Translations under genes and position numbers: made by a program | In this document: positions 16,123 through 25,937 of the stretch, in pieces | How positions within the stretch are numbered: position 1 is the first letter of the stretch | Layout of the letters: every line of letters starts with the position of its first letter | Assembly (NCBI RefSeq): GCF_001500125.1 | Contig: NZ_LQIV01000023.1 | Span: 62,001 to 126,000, forward strand | Direction: 5' to 3' | From: Mycobacterium sp. IS-1742 | GTDB lineage: Bacteria > Actinomycetota > Actinomycetes > Mycobacteriales > Mycobacteriaceae | DNA: 64,000 nucleotides | The notes under the pieces: generated by a model | What the model was told of the DNA's origin: nothing | What the model saw: only the letters and a program-made list of their open reading frames with translations | The model's database searches: none

Positions 16123-17467
16123 GTGCGGATTCCTTCTCGTCTTCGGTGGTCGCGGCGTGCTTGCCATTGGTGGCGCCCACGGAGGCACTGCCGTTGGCCA
16201 GAGATGCCTTGTACCGGTCCACGTACTTGTGTGCCGTGTGGTGCAGGTGACGCAGCAGGATCTCCTGGTCGCACAGCGGGAAGTCGAGTACGGCGCGGGT
16301 GCCGATCTGCGTCTGCGTGGCTTCCAGCGTGTTGGCGTCCTGGAACGCGTACTCCTTGAAGGTCACCGCGGCCAGTTCCTGGGAGAGCCGTTCGCGCAGG
16401 TTCTTCGGCGGCACGAAGTACAGATCGGCTTCGAAGATGTGGGTGTCCACACCGGTCGGCCAGTAGTTGTACGTGAGGTACCAGCCGGGCGCCCAGAACA
16501 GCAGGGTGAAGTTCGGGAAGAACTCGAACGAGTCCTGGCCCCAGGTCGAATGGCGCCCGGGGTTGATGGCCGGCGGCAGCTCGTCGGGCAGGATGCCCTT
16601 GATGTCGGGCCGGTCCCACGGTCCGAACAGCCCGCTGTGCAGGATTCGCTCGATGGGCTTGACCATCTTCAGATCCTTCGGCGGGCTCATGCCACCCCAG
16701 GACGAGATCATCGAGTGATCGCCCTTGATGTCGTAGTGCAGCGCCTCGAAGCCGAACTTGGCGAGCTTCTCGGCCTCCTCCTTCTCCGCCTGCTTCATGT
16801 GCAGGATCGGCGCGTGGTAGAACTCGACGAACGCGTCGATGAACAGCTTCCAGTTCGACCTGACCTCCGAGCGATAGCTGTAGTGCTCGGTCATCTCGTG
16901 GAACGGATAGCCCTTCAAACCCTGGCCGAATTCGCCCAGGTACTCCTCGAGGGAGATCGCGTCGTCGTCGAAGTTGACGAAGATGAAGCCCTCCCACACC
17001 TCGCAGCGCACCGGCTTGAGCGGGTATTCCTGCTTGTCGAGGTCGAAGAACTCCTGCTCCTGCTGGACGAACGTCAGGTCACCCGCGAGGTTGTAGCGCC
17101 AGGCGTGGTACTTGCAGACGAACTGACGGCAACTCCCGGAGACCTCTTCCCCGGGGTAGTCGCTCCACACCAGCTTGTTGCCGCGGTGGCGGCACAGGTT
17201 GTAGAACGCGCGGACCTGGTCACCGTCGTTGACGATGATGATGGATGTGCCCGGACCCACCGACGGCATCTCGCGGGTGAAGTAGCTGCCCTTCTTGGGC
17301 GTCTGCTCCACGCGGCCGACCTTGAGCCAGGTCTTCCGGAAGATCGCCTGCTGCTCGAGCAGCCAGTGCTCGGGGTTGATGGAGTCCTCGTAGTTGACCG
17401 GCGCCGTGCCGAGCTCCGGCCAGTTCTCGGTCCAGCTACCGGCGGCCGGTTTCGGAAAATGTGCCAC
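16115..17467 (-). CDS. Rieske non-heme iron oxygenase, large subunit
   Basis: Protein of 450 residues. The Rieske 2Fe-2S ligands are C92, H94, C118 and H121 (CRH...CKYH), with 23 residues between the two halves instead of the usual 15-18. The mononuclear iron motif is E215-x2-H218-x4-H223 in DAFVEFYHAPILH, with Glu where most family members have the bridging Asp. Start is GTG at 17467 after AGGAGAGG, 5 bases past the CMD-like gene. A C-terminal tail of about 25 residues (NGSASVGATNGKHAATTEDE) is unique to this copy. It needs a reductase such as the one at 52299. It probably hydroxylates or cleaves an aliphatic or alicyclic substrate. Confidence 0.93.
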   Translation of the reverse strand: MAHFPKPAAGSWTENWPELGTAPVNYEDSINPEHWLLEQQAIFRKTWLKVGRVEQTPKKGSYFTREMPSVGPGTSIIIVNDGDQVRAFYNLCRHRGNKLVWSDYPGEEVSGSCRQFVCKYHAWRYNLAGDLTFVQQEQEFFDLDKQEYPLKPVRCEVWEGFIFVNFDDDAISLEEYLGEFGQGLKGYPFHEMTEHYSYRSEVRSNWKLFIDAFVEFYHAPILHMKQAEKEEAEKLAKFGFEALHYDIKGDHSMISSWGGMSPPKDLKMVKPIERILHSGLFGPWDRPDIKGILPDELPPAINPGRHSTWGQDSFEFFPNFTLLFWAPGWYLTYNYWPTGVDTHIFEADLYFVPPKNLRERLSQELAAVTFKEYAFQDANTLEATQTQIGTRAVLDFPLCDQEILLRHLHHTAHKYVDRYKASLANGSASVGATNGKHAATTEDEKESAHA

Positions 17468-17472
17468 GGTTC

Positions 17473-18003
17473 TTACCTCTCCTGGTCGGGTTCTACGCCG
17501 AATGTGTTGATGGCCATGGCCAGTGCGCCATAGCAGCCGATGGTGAAGACGAGGTCCATCCGTTGACGCTCGTCGAGATGGGCACTGAGCTGCGCCCACG
17601 TGTGATCGGAGATGTTGGCCTTCCCCTGGAGCTGGTCGACCGCGTCGAGGATCGCCTGGTCGAGTTCGTCGGCGCCCTCACCGCGGGCCGCGCCCTCGAT
17701 CGCCGCCTCGGTCAGCCCGACCTCCGCGCCCATCGAGACGTGGTGTCGCCACTCGTACTCCGAGCCGAGCAGGTGCGCGACGCGCAGGATCGCGAGTTCG
17801 CGAAGCCGGGCGGGAAGCGTCGACCGGAACAGCAGGTGGACGTTGAACCGCAGGAACGCGCGGGTCAGGTGGGGGTGATGGGCGAGCGTGGCGAGCAGGT
17901 TCCCTGCTCCCTCCGGGTTGAGCCGCTCTTCGGGGAGCATCACCGACAGTGCGCGTCGCACGTCGTCGTCCCACTCATCCGCCGGCAACGGGGCCAGCCG
18001 CAC
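17473..18003 (-). CDS. Carboxymuconolactone decarboxylase (CMD)-family protein
   Basis: Protein of 176 residues with the CMD/AhpD helical fold, signature LRELAILRVAHLLGSEYEWRHHV. The CxxC pair of AhpD peroxidases is absent; this Cys-less form with the E-x-W-x-x-H pattern is common in actinobacterial catabolic operons. Paralogue at 56594 (also next to a Rieske cassette). Start is GTG at 18003 after GAGGAG. It heads the seven-gene minus-strand operon and has a GAGAAT-type operator 20 bases upstream. Function may be ring or lactone decarboxylation; not proven. Confidence 0.85.
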   Translation of the reverse strand: MRLAPLPADEWDDDVRRALSVMLPEERLNPEGAGNLLATLAHHPHLTRAFLRFNVHLLFRSTLPARLRELAILRVAHLLGSEYEWRHHVSMGAEVGLTEAAIEGAARGEGADELDQAILDAVDQLQGKANISDHTWAQLSAHLDERQRMDLVFTIGCYGALAMAINTFGVEPDQER

Positions 18004-18023
18004 AGGCGTCTCCTCTCAGGGGC

Positions 18024-18038
18024 GAGAATCAGGTTCTC
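18024..18038. promoter_or_regulatory. Candidate operator GAGAATCAGGTTCTC
   Basis: Fifteen-base site with exact GAGAA/TTCTC arms, 20 bases upstream of the CMD-like gene that heads the Rieske operon. It differs by one base from GAGAATCACGTTCTC at 57178, upstream of the P450 gene, and is related to 8968-8982. Confidence 0.68.
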
Positions 18039-18158
18039 ATTTCTGACTAACAGGTTTCCACAGAGGTGCATGATGGTCAACACGCGGGCCTCCGCGAGCC
18101 GGGGCACACCCGTCGGCGACATGGGGCACGGACTGCGTCAATTGTTCACCGACATTGA

Positions 18159-18197
18159 TTCTCCCGTAGTGAGAAGCTAGTTTTCTGAGTGGGAGAA
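18159..18197. promoter_or_regulatory. Cluster of TTCTC/GAGAA dyads upstream of amidohydrolase
   Basis: TTCTC (18159-18163) pairs with GAGAA (18171-18175), and TTCT (18183) pairs with AGAA ending at 18197. They lie 43-80 bases upstream of the GTG at 18240 and repeat the arm sequence of the 18024 site in opposite order. The 237-base gap between the divergent operons (18003 and 18240) therefore seems to hold two control regions. Confidence 0.45.
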
Positions 18198-18239
18198 CCT
18201 CGCCGGAGCACGCAATCGCTCGACGGAAGGACTAGAGCC

Positions 18240-19538
18240 GTGAAGCACGACGACATGATTCTGATCAGCGTGGACGATCACATCATCGAACCGCCGAACA
18301 TGTTCAAGAACCATCTGCCGGAGAAGTACATCAACGATGCGCCCAGGCTGGTGCACAATCCGGACGGCTCCGACACCTGGCAGTTCCGTGACACCGTCAT
18401 CCCCAACGTCGCCCTCAACGCGGTCGCCGGCCGGCCGAAGGAGGAGTACGGCCTCGAACCGCAGGGTCTCGACGAGATCCGCAAGGGCTGCTACGACCCG
18501 AACGAACGCGTCAAGGACATGAACGCCGGCGGTGTGCTGGCGACGATGAACTTCCCGTCGTTCCCCGGCTTCGCCGCGCGGCTGTTCGCCACCGAGGACC
18601 CGGACTTCTCGATGGCGCTGGTGCAGGCCTACAACGACTGGCACATCGACGAGTGGTGCGGCAGCAATCCCGGCCGGTTCATCCCGATGGCGATCCCGGC
18701 GATCTGGGATCCGGAGCTGGCCGCCAAGGAGGTGCGCCGGGTCGCGGAGAAGGGGGTGCACTCGCTGACGTTCACCGAGAACCCCTCGACCCTCGGCTAC
18801 CCGAGCTTCCACGATCTCGAGCACTGGCGGCCGTTGTGGGAGGCGCTGGTCGAGACCGAGACGATCATGAACGTGCACATCGGATCGTCGGGCAAGCTCG
18901 CCATCACCGCGCCGGACGCGCCGATGGACGTGATGATCACGCTGCAGCCGATGAACATCGTGCAGGCCGCGGCGGATCTGCTGTGGTCCGCGCCGATCAA
19001 GGAGTTCCCGACGCTGAAGATCGCGCTGTCCGAGGGCGGCACCGGCTGGATTCCGTACTTCCTCGACCGGGTGGACCGCACCTACGAGATGCACTCGACG
19101 TGGACCCACCAGAACTTCGGCGACAAGAAACCCTCCGAGGTGTTCCGCGACCACTTCCTGACGTGCTTCATCTCTGATCCCGTCGGGGTCAAGAACCGTC
19201 ACATGATCGGCGTCGACAACATCTGCTGGGAGATGGACTACCCGCACAGCGATTCCATGTGGCCGGGTGCGCCCGAGGAGCTCGGCGCGGTGTTCGACAC
19301 CTATGAGGTGCCCGACGACGAGATCAACAAGATCACCCACGAGAACGCGATCCGCTGGTACCACTTCGAGCCGTTCAAGCACATCCCGAAGGAGCAGGCC
19401 ACGGTCGGCGCGCTGCGCAAGGCCGCTGAGGGCCACGACGTGTCCATCCGGGCGCTGAGTGCCCACAAGGAGCGTGGCGGCTCGAGCTTCGCCGACTTCC
19501 AGGCCAACGCCAAGGCGGTCACCGGCGCTCGCGACTGA
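18240..19538 (+). CDS. Amidohydrolase (ACMSD-like, amidohydrolase_2 family)
   Basis: Protein of 432 residues beginning with the typical SVDDHIIEPPNMF metal-binding start. Later family blocks are NVHIGSSG and LSEGGTGWIPYFLDRVD, and a C-terminal MDYPHSDSMWPGAPEEL gives the final Asp. Members of this family decarboxylate or hydrolyse ring-cleavage products. Unlike the amidohydrolases at 14463 and 50415, its metal motif looks normal. Start is GTG at 18240 after GGAAGG. It heads the plus-strand operon running to about 25 kb, though a hairpin follows it. Confidence 0.9.
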   Translation: MKHDDMILISVDDHIIEPPNMFKNHLPEKYINDAPRLVHNPDGSDTWQFRDTVIPNVALNAVAGRPKEEYGLEPQGLDEIRKGCYDPNERVKDMNAGGVLATMNFPSFPGFAARLFATEDPDFSMALVQAYNDWHIDEWCGSNPGRFIPMAIPAIWDPELAAKEVRRVAEKGVHSLTFTENPSTLGYPSFHDLEHWRPLWEALVETETIMNVHIGSSGKLAITAPDAPMDVMITLQPMNIVQAAADLLWSAPIKEFPTLKIALSEGGTGWIPYFLDRVDRTYEMHSTWTHQNFGDKKPSEVFRDHFLTCFISDPVGVKNRHMIGVDNICWEMDYPHSDSMWPGAPEELGAVFDTYEVPDDEINKITHENAIRWYHFEPFKHIPKEQATVGALRKAAEGHDVSIRALSAHKERGGSSFADFQANAKAVTGARD

Positions 19539-19547
19539 CGTGCCGGC

Positions 19548-19589
19548 GGATTCACCGGTGCGGTCGGAGCCGACTGCGCCGGTGAATCG
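19548..19589 (+). terminator. Imperfect 20-bp hairpin after amidohydrolase
   Basis: Arms 19548-19567 and 19570-19589 match at about 17 of 20 positions, around the loop at AGC. It begins 10 bases after the stop. It may end or attenuate transcription before the acyl-CoA dehydrogenase at 19628; no T-run follows. Confidence 0.6.
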
Positions 19590-19627
19590 CTGTGCGATCC
19601 CGATGTTTTGAGGAAGAGGAGAACCAC

Positions 19628-20806
19628 GTGTCGGGCGGTATGAATTTCGAACTGACCGAAGACCAGCAGCTGATCTACAAATCGGTCAGCGAGCTCGCCG
19701 CGCGGTTCGACGACCAGTACTGGTTGGAGAAGGACTCCAAACACGAATTCCCCACGGAGTTCTACGACGCCATCGCCGGCGGCGGCTGGCTGGGGATGAC
19801 GATTCCGGAGGAGTACGGCGGTCACGGCCTCGGCATCACCGAGGCCACGCTGCTGGCCGAGGCGGTGGCCCGCTCCGGCGGCGGGATGAACGCGGCCAGC
19901 TCCATCCACATGTCCATCTTCGGTATGCACCCGGTGGTCAAACACGGCTCCGACGAGCTCAAGGCCCGGACGCTGCCACGCATCGCCAGCGGCGATCTGC
20001 ACGTGTGTTTCGGTGTCACCGAACCCGGTGCGGGACTGGACACGTCGCGCATCACCACATTCGCGAAGCGGGACGGTGACAGCTATGTCGTCAACGGCAG
20101 GAAGGTGTGGATCTCCAAGGCGCTGGAGTCGGAGAAGATCCTGCTGCTGACCCGCACCACCCCCTACGACGAGGTCACCAAGAAGACCGACGGTATGACG
20201 TTGTTCATGACCGACCTCGACCGCGCCCACGTCGACATCCGTCCGATCCCGAAGATGGGCCGCAACGCGGTCAGCAGCAACGAGCTGTTCATCGACGATC
20301 TGCGCATCCCGGTCGAGGACCGCGTCGGCGAGGAGGGCAAGGGGTTCTTCTACATCCTCGACGGTCTCAATCCCGAACGCATGCTCATCGCCGCCGAGGC
20401 GCTCGGCATCGGACGGGTGGCGCTCGACAAGGCCGTGCGCTACGCGACCGACCGGCACGTTTTCGACCGGCCGATCGGGATGAACCAGGGCATCCAGTTC
20501 CCGCTGGCGGACTCGCTGGCACGCCTGGACGCCGCCGAGCTGATGCTGCGCAAGGCCACCTGGCTCTACGACAACGGCAAATCGTGTGGGCGCGAAGCGA
20601 ATACGGCCAAGTATCTGTGTGCCGACGCCGGTTTCACCGCCGCCGACCGGGCGCTGCAGACCCACGGCGGGATGGGGTACGCCGAGGAGTACCACGTCGC
20701 CCGCTTCTTCCGGGAGGCCCGGCTGATGAAGATCGCGCCGGTCAGCCAGGAGATGATCCTCAACTTCCTCGGTTCCCACGTCCTCGGCCTGCCCAGGAGC
20801 TACTGA
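19628..20806 (+). CDS. Acyl-CoA dehydrogenase (FadE)
   Basis: Protein of 392 residues with the start NFELTEDQQLIYKSVSELAA, FGVTEPGAGLDTSRI near residue 135 and RALQTHGGMGYAEEYHVAR near residue 345. The MGYA(E)EY block is typical of short/branched-chain type enzymes. Start is GTG at 19628 after GAGGAGAAC. The following SDR starts 1 base after the stop. Part of a run with SDR, CoA-transferase, thiolase and a second dehydrogenase, a full beta-oxidation set lacking only its own hydratase. Confidence 0.9.
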   Translation: MSGGMNFELTEDQQLIYKSVSELAARFDDQYWLEKDSKHEFPTEFYDAIAGGGWLGMTIPEEYGGHGLGITEATLLAEAVARSGGGMNAASSIHMSIFGMHPVVKHGSDELKARTLPRIASGDLHVCFGVTEPGAGLDTSRITTFAKRDGDSYVVNGRKVWISKALESEKILLLTRTTPYDEVTKKTDGMTLFMTDLDRAHVDIRPIPKMGRNAVSSNELFIDDLRIPVEDRVGEEGKGFFYILDGLNPERMLIAAEALGIGRVALDKAVRYATDRHVFDRPIGMNQGIQFPLADSLARLDAAELMLRKATWLYDNGKSCGREANTAKYLCADAGFTAADRALQTHGGMGYAEEYHVARFFREARLMKIAPVSQEMILNFLGSHVLGLPRSY

Positions 20807-20807
20807 C

Positions 20808-21575
20808 ATGACGCACGGATACTTCGATCTCACCGGACGCGCCGCGATGGTGACCGGTGCGGGCGCGGGCGGCGGGATCGGCGCCGCCGTCGCGGCGGCG
20901 CTGGCCCGGGCCGGGGCCGCGGTGCTGGTCACCGACATCGACGCCGACGCCGCGGCGGCGGTGGCCGAGCGCATCCGCGCCGAGGGTGGCAAGGCCGACT
21001 CCTGCGCGCTCGACGTCGCCGACCGTGGCGCCGCCGACGCCGCCGCCGCGCAGGCCGCCGGCTTCGGCGGGGGAGCGCTGCACATCCTGGTCAACAACGC
21101 GGGCGTCACCGCGCCGGCGATGTTCCCGAAGCTGACCGAGGAGGCGTTCCGGCTCACCTTCGACATCCATGTGATGGGGACGTTCCACTGCACGCAGGCC
21201 GCGCTGCCGCACATCCCCACCGACGGCACCGGGCGGATCGTCAACGTCACCTCGGCGGCGGGGCTCACCGGAACGCTCGGCCAGGTCAACTATTCGGCCG
21301 CCAAGGCGGGCATCATCGGGTTCACCAAATCGCTGGCGCGGGAACTGGCCACCAAGAACATCATGGTCAACGCGCTTGCGCCCCTTGCCGCGACACCGAT
21401 GACCGAGACGATCCGGACCAACGAGAAGTTCGCGGCGAACATGATGAACCGCATTCCGCTCAAGCGCTGGGCCGGCCCCGAGGAGGTCGCCGGGGCGTTC
21501 GTGTTCATGGCATCGGATGCCGCGTCGTACATCACCGGTCAGGTGCTGCCGGTGGATGGTGGCATGGTGATGTGA
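20808..21575 (+). CDS. Short-chain dehydrogenase/reductase (FabG-like)
   Basis: SDR of 255 residues with VTGAGAGGGIGAAVA, LVNNAGVTAPA, a YSAAK active site with VTSAAG before it, and ITGQVLPVDGGMVM at the end. In this position it likely oxidises a 3-hydroxyacyl-CoA, or reduces the reverse. It starts one base after the dehydrogenase stop and overlaps the next CoA-transferase (GTGATG). Co-transcription is nearly certain. Confidence 0.9.
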   Translation: MTHGYFDLTGRAAMVTGAGAGGGIGAAVAAALARAGAAVLVTDIDADAAAAVAERIRAEGGKADSCALDVADRGAADAAAAQAAGFGGGALHILVNNAGVTAPAMFPKLTEEAFRLTFDIHVMGTFHCTQAALPHIPTDGTGRIVNVTSAAGLTGTLGQVNYSAAKAGIIGFTKSLARELATKNIMVNALAPLAATPMTETIRTNEKFAANMMNRIPLKRWAGPEEVAGAFVFMASDAASYITGQVLPVDGGMVM

Positions 21576-22843
21576 TGCATTCGGCGGGCAGGAGCGACGG
21601 GGGCACCTCCCGCTTGCGGGGGCCGACCGGGGGATCAGCAGAGCAGGCGCCGCTGGCCGGCATCACCGTCGTGACGCTGGAACAGGCGGTGTCCGCGCCG
21701 ATGTGCACGCGCGTGCTCGCCGACTTCGGCGCGCGGGTGATCAAGATCGAGAACCCCAAGGGCGGTGACTTCGCCCGCCACTACGACGACGTGGTCCACG
21801 GGCAGGCCGCCCACTTCGTGTGGGCCAACCGGGGCAAGGAGTCGCTCAGTCTCGACCTGAAGTCACCCGCGGGCATGGACGTGCTGCATCGGTTGCTCGA
21901 CGGCGCCGACGTGTTGGTGTCCAACCTCGCCCCCGGTGCGATGGCGCGGATGGGCATCGGGGCCGCCGGCCTCAAAGAGCGTCACCCGCAGGTGATCCCG
22001 GTCGAGATCGACGGCTACGGCGCCGGCGGCCCGATCTCGCACAAGCGCGCCTACGATCTGTTGATCCAGGCCGAATCCGGCGCGTGCGCGGTCACCGGCT
22101 ACCCGGGAATGCCCGCCAAACCCGGTCCACCGGTCGCCGACATCTCGACGGGGCTGTACGCCGCGCTGTCGATCCTGGCGCTGCTTTACGCCCGCAAGGG
22201 AAACGGCGCCGAACCGGCCCCGGCCGTGGCGGTCAGCCTGTTCGACACGATGACCGACATCATGGGCTACCAGCTGACCTACACGCAGCACTCCGGAATC
22301 GACCAGCAACCGCTGGGGATGAGCTCACCGGCGGTCGCGCCGTACGGCGCCTATCCCACTCGGGACGGACAGACCGTCGTGCTGGGCACCACCAACGACC
22401 GGGAGTGGCAACGGCTGGCGCGGGAGATCATCGAACGCCCGGACCTGGCCGACGATCCCACGTTCGCGACCAACTCCGACCGTTGTGCGCACCGCGACGT
22501 CCTCAACGACGCGATCGGATCCTGGTGTGCGCAGCACGATCTCGCGCACGTCCAGAAGAAGGCCGACGACGCGGGCATCGGCAACTCCCGCTACAACCTG
22601 CCCAGTGAGGTCGTCGGCCATCCGCATCTGAGCGCCCGCGACCGGTGGCGCCCGGTCGAGACGCCGGGCGGCGAGATCTCCGCACTGCTGCCGCCGCCGG
22701 TGATCGAGGGGTTCGAACAGCCCATGGGGGCGGTCCCCGGACTCGGTCAGCACACAGACGCGATACTGGGCGGGCTGGGCCTGTCCGCCGACGAGATCGC
22801 CGCGCTGCGCGAGCAGGGCGCGGTCGGCCCGGTGTACTCGTAG
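21572..22843 (+). CDS. CaiB/BaiF family (class III) CoA-transferase
   Basis: Full-length protein of 423 residues; blocks LAGITVVTLEQAVSAPMCTR, ADFGARVIKIENPKGGDFAR and LDGADVLVSNLAPGAMARMG are typical. The Asp in VADISTGLYAALSIL is the probable catalytic residue. Start is GTG at 21572 or ATG at 21575; about 25 residues precede the conserved domain. It activates an acid by CoA exchange, feeding the adjacent thiolase and dehydrogenases. Paralogue of the partial gene at the window's start. Confidence 0.9.
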   Translation: MMHSAGRSDGGTSRLRGPTGGSAEQAPLAGITVVTLEQAVSAPMCTRVLADFGARVIKIENPKGGDFARHYDDVVHGQAAHFVWANRGKESLSLDLKSPAGMDVLHRLLDGADVLVSNLAPGAMARMGIGAAGLKERHPQVIPVEIDGYGAGGPISHKRAYDLLIQAESGACAVTGYPGMPAKPGPPVADISTGLYAALSILALLYARKGNGAEPAPAVAVSLFDTMTDIMGYQLTYTQHSGIDQQPLGMSSPAVAPYGAYPTRDGQTVVLGTTNDREWQRLAREIIERPDLADDPTFATNSDRCAHRDVLNDAIGSWCAQHDLAHVQKKADDAGIGNSRYNLPSEVVGHPHLSARDRWRPVETPGGEISALLPPPVIEGFEQPMGAVPGLGQHTDAILGGLGLSADEIAALREQGAVGPVYS

Positions 22844-22862
22844 ACGAATCAGGAGCAACCCT

Positions 22863-24014
<1,152 letters not shown>

Positions 24015-24029
24015 CCAAGGAGGGCCACC

Positions 24030-25178
24030 GTGCGCCGAGACCTGTTCACCGACGACCACGACGCCTTCCGGCAACTGGCCCGCGACTTCGTCGAGAAGGA
24101 GGTCGTCCCCCAGTACCCGCAGTGGGAGAAGGCCGGCCGCATGCCGCGCGACGTCTTCAAGCAGATGGGCGCGCTCGGCATGCTCGGCATGGCGATCCCC
24201 GAGGAGTACGGCGGAGCGGGGATGGACGACTACCGCTACAACGTGGTCCTGCAGGAGGAGGCGGCCCGCGCGCTGGTGACGCTGTCGACCGTCCGCACCC
24301 AGCTCGAGGTGATCCTGCCGTACTTCTTGCACTACGCGAACGACGAGCAGCGGCGGCGGTGGTTCCCGGGACTGGCCGACGGCACCCTGCTGACCGCGAT
24401 CGCGATGACCGAACCGGGCACCGGATCGGATCTGGCCGGGGTGCGGACCACCGCGGTCCGCGACGGAGACGACTACATCGTCAACGGCGGCAAGACGTTC
24501 ATCACCGGCGGGATCCAGGCGGATCTGGTCGTGGTGGTGGCGCGCACCTCGACCGACCCGGAGAACCGGCGCCGAGGCCTGTCGCTGATCGTCGTCGAGG
24601 ACGGAATGCCCGGATTCGAGCGGGGGCGCGAGCTGGAGAAGATGGGCTGCAAGGTCCAGGACACGGCCGAGCTGTCGTTCACCGACGTCCGCGTGCCCGC
24701 GGCGAACCTGCTGGGGGAGGAGGGTGAGGCGTTCAGCTACCTCGGCCACAACCTCGCGCAGGAGCGGCTGACCGTGGCGGTGGGCTCGGTGGCCCAGGCC
24801 CGTTCGGCGCTGCACGCGACGATCGACTACGTGAAGAACCGCAAGGCGTTCGGCACTCCTGTGGCGTCGTTCCAGAACACGAAGTTCGAGCTGGCGGCGG
24901 TGTCGACCGAGATCGAGGCCGCCCAGACGATGCTCGACCGCGCCGTGCTCGACCACGTCGACGGTGTGCTGTCGCGCGAGGACGCCGCCCGGGTGAAACT
25001 CTTCTGCACCGAGATGCAGGCCCGCGCCGTCGACCGCTGCCTGCAACTGTTCGGCGGCTACGGCTACATGATGGAGTATCCGATCGCCCGGCTCTACAAC
25101 GACGCCCGGGTGGCCCGGATCTACGCCGGCACGAGCGAGGTCATGAAGGTCATCATCGCCAAATCCCTGGGTCTTTAA
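24030..25178 (+). CDS. Acyl-CoA dehydrogenase (FadE)
   Basis: Protein of 382 residues with the N-terminus FTDDHDAFRQLARDFVEKEVVP, AMTEPGTGSDLAGVRT near residue 130 and IYAGTSEVMKVIIAKSLGL at the end, as in long/medium chain mycobacterial enzymes. It starts with GTG 16 bases after the thiolase, behind AAGGAGG. Two dehydrogenases in one operon suggest two rounds or two substrates. Confidence 0.92.
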   Translation: MRRDLFTDDHDAFRQLARDFVEKEVVPQYPQWEKAGRMPRDVFKQMGALGMLGMAIPEEYGGAGMDDYRYNVVLQEEAARALVTLSTVRTQLEVILPYFLHYANDEQRRRWFPGLADGTLLTAIAMTEPGTGSDLAGVRTTAVRDGDDYIVNGGKTFITGGIQADLVVVVARTSTDPENRRRGLSLIVVEDGMPGFERGRELEKMGCKVQDTAELSFTDVRVPAANLLGEEGEAFSYLGHNLAQERLTVAVGSVAQARSALHATIDYVKNRKAFGTPVASFQNTKFELAAVSTEIEAAQTMLDRAVLDHVDGVLSREDAARVKLFCTEMQARAVDRCLQLFGGYGYMMEYPIARLYNDARVARIYAGTSEVMKVIIAKSLGL

Positions 25179-25256
25179 GCACTCTGCTGAGCGTCTGACC
25201 AGCGGTGTGACGCCGGTCTAAACCGATTTTCCATGAGACCCTTGTCACATCGGGAA

Positions 25257-25288
25257 AACCTACCTACTGTGTGTTCACTAGGTTGGTT
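25257..25288. promoter_or_regulatory. Candidate operator upstream of TetR (AACCTACCTA...TAGGTTGGTT)
   Basis: Arms at 25257-25266 and 25279-25288 match at 9 of 10 positions around a 12-base spacer. The site ends 16 bases before the GTG of the TetR gene, so autoregulation is likely. A weak hairpin at 25197-25218 between the dehydrogenase and this site may end the upstream operon. Confidence 0.55.
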
Positions 25289-25304
25289 CGACCGAGGGAG
25301 TCAG

Positions 25305-25937
25305 GTGTCCGCACTGCAGTCTTCGAGGCCCTATGCCACGTTGCTGGCAAAGGGTGAGGACCGCCGTCAGCGGATACTCGCGGTCGCCGAGCGGCTGCTG
25401 GCCCGCAACGGATGGCGCAACACCTCGCTCGCCCAGATCGCCAGAGAGGCCGGTGTCACACCGGCCGGGCTGCTGCACCACTTCGAGTCCAAGGAACAGT
25501 TGCTCAACGCGGTGCTCGATGCCCGCGACATGGACGACGACACGCACGCCGACCGCACCGGCGACCTGTTCGTACAGATCGCCCGGGTGGCCGAGCGGTT
25601 CGAGCGGGCCCCCGAACTGGTCGGCACCTTCACCGTCCTGCTCGTCGAGAACATCGCGCCCGACGCCCCGCTGCACGACCGCCTGCTCGAGCGCCAGCGG
25701 GCCGCGGTGTCGATCGTCACCAACATCATCCGGCGCGAACAGCGCGCCGGGAAGTACCGCCAAGACCTCAACGCGGCCACCAAGGCCGTGGAGATTCTCG
25801 CCTTCGTCAATGGAATGGAGACGTCATGGTTGCTCGACCCGTCGATTCCACTGGCCGAGGTGTTCAAGGATTACGCCGAGATGTTGGCCCGCGACTTCAG
25901 CCCCGTTCCGACGCCGCACGAGGAGATCACCAGATGA
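25305..25937 (+). CDS. TetR-family transcriptional regulator
   Basis: Protein of 210 residues with helix-turn-helix RRQRILAVAERLLARNGWRN then SLAQIAREAGVTPAGLLHHF. The LLHHFESKEQLL form resembles regulators of degradative operons. GTG at 25305 has GGGAG before it. Its stop overlaps the ATG of the next gene (ATGA). It may control the upstream beta-oxidation operon and itself through the palindrome at 25257. Confidence 0.88.
   Translation: MSALQSSRPYATLLAKGEDRRQRILAVAERLLARNGWRNTSLAQIAREAGVTPAGLLHHFESKEQLLNAVLDARDMDDDTHADRTGDLFVQIARVAERFERAPELVGTFTVLLVENIAPDAPLHDRLLERQRAAVSIVTNIIRREQRAGKYRQDLNAATKAVEILAFVNGMETSWLLDPSIPLAEVFKDYAEMLARDFSPVPTPHEEITR

Noticed and set aside
16115..17467. Calling the Rieske proteins KshA (3-ketosteroid 9-alpha-hydroxylase)
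   Set aside because: Rieske spacing of 23 and the Glu in the iron motif do not fit what is known of KshA, and no ketosteroid dehydrogenase or Hsa genes are present.
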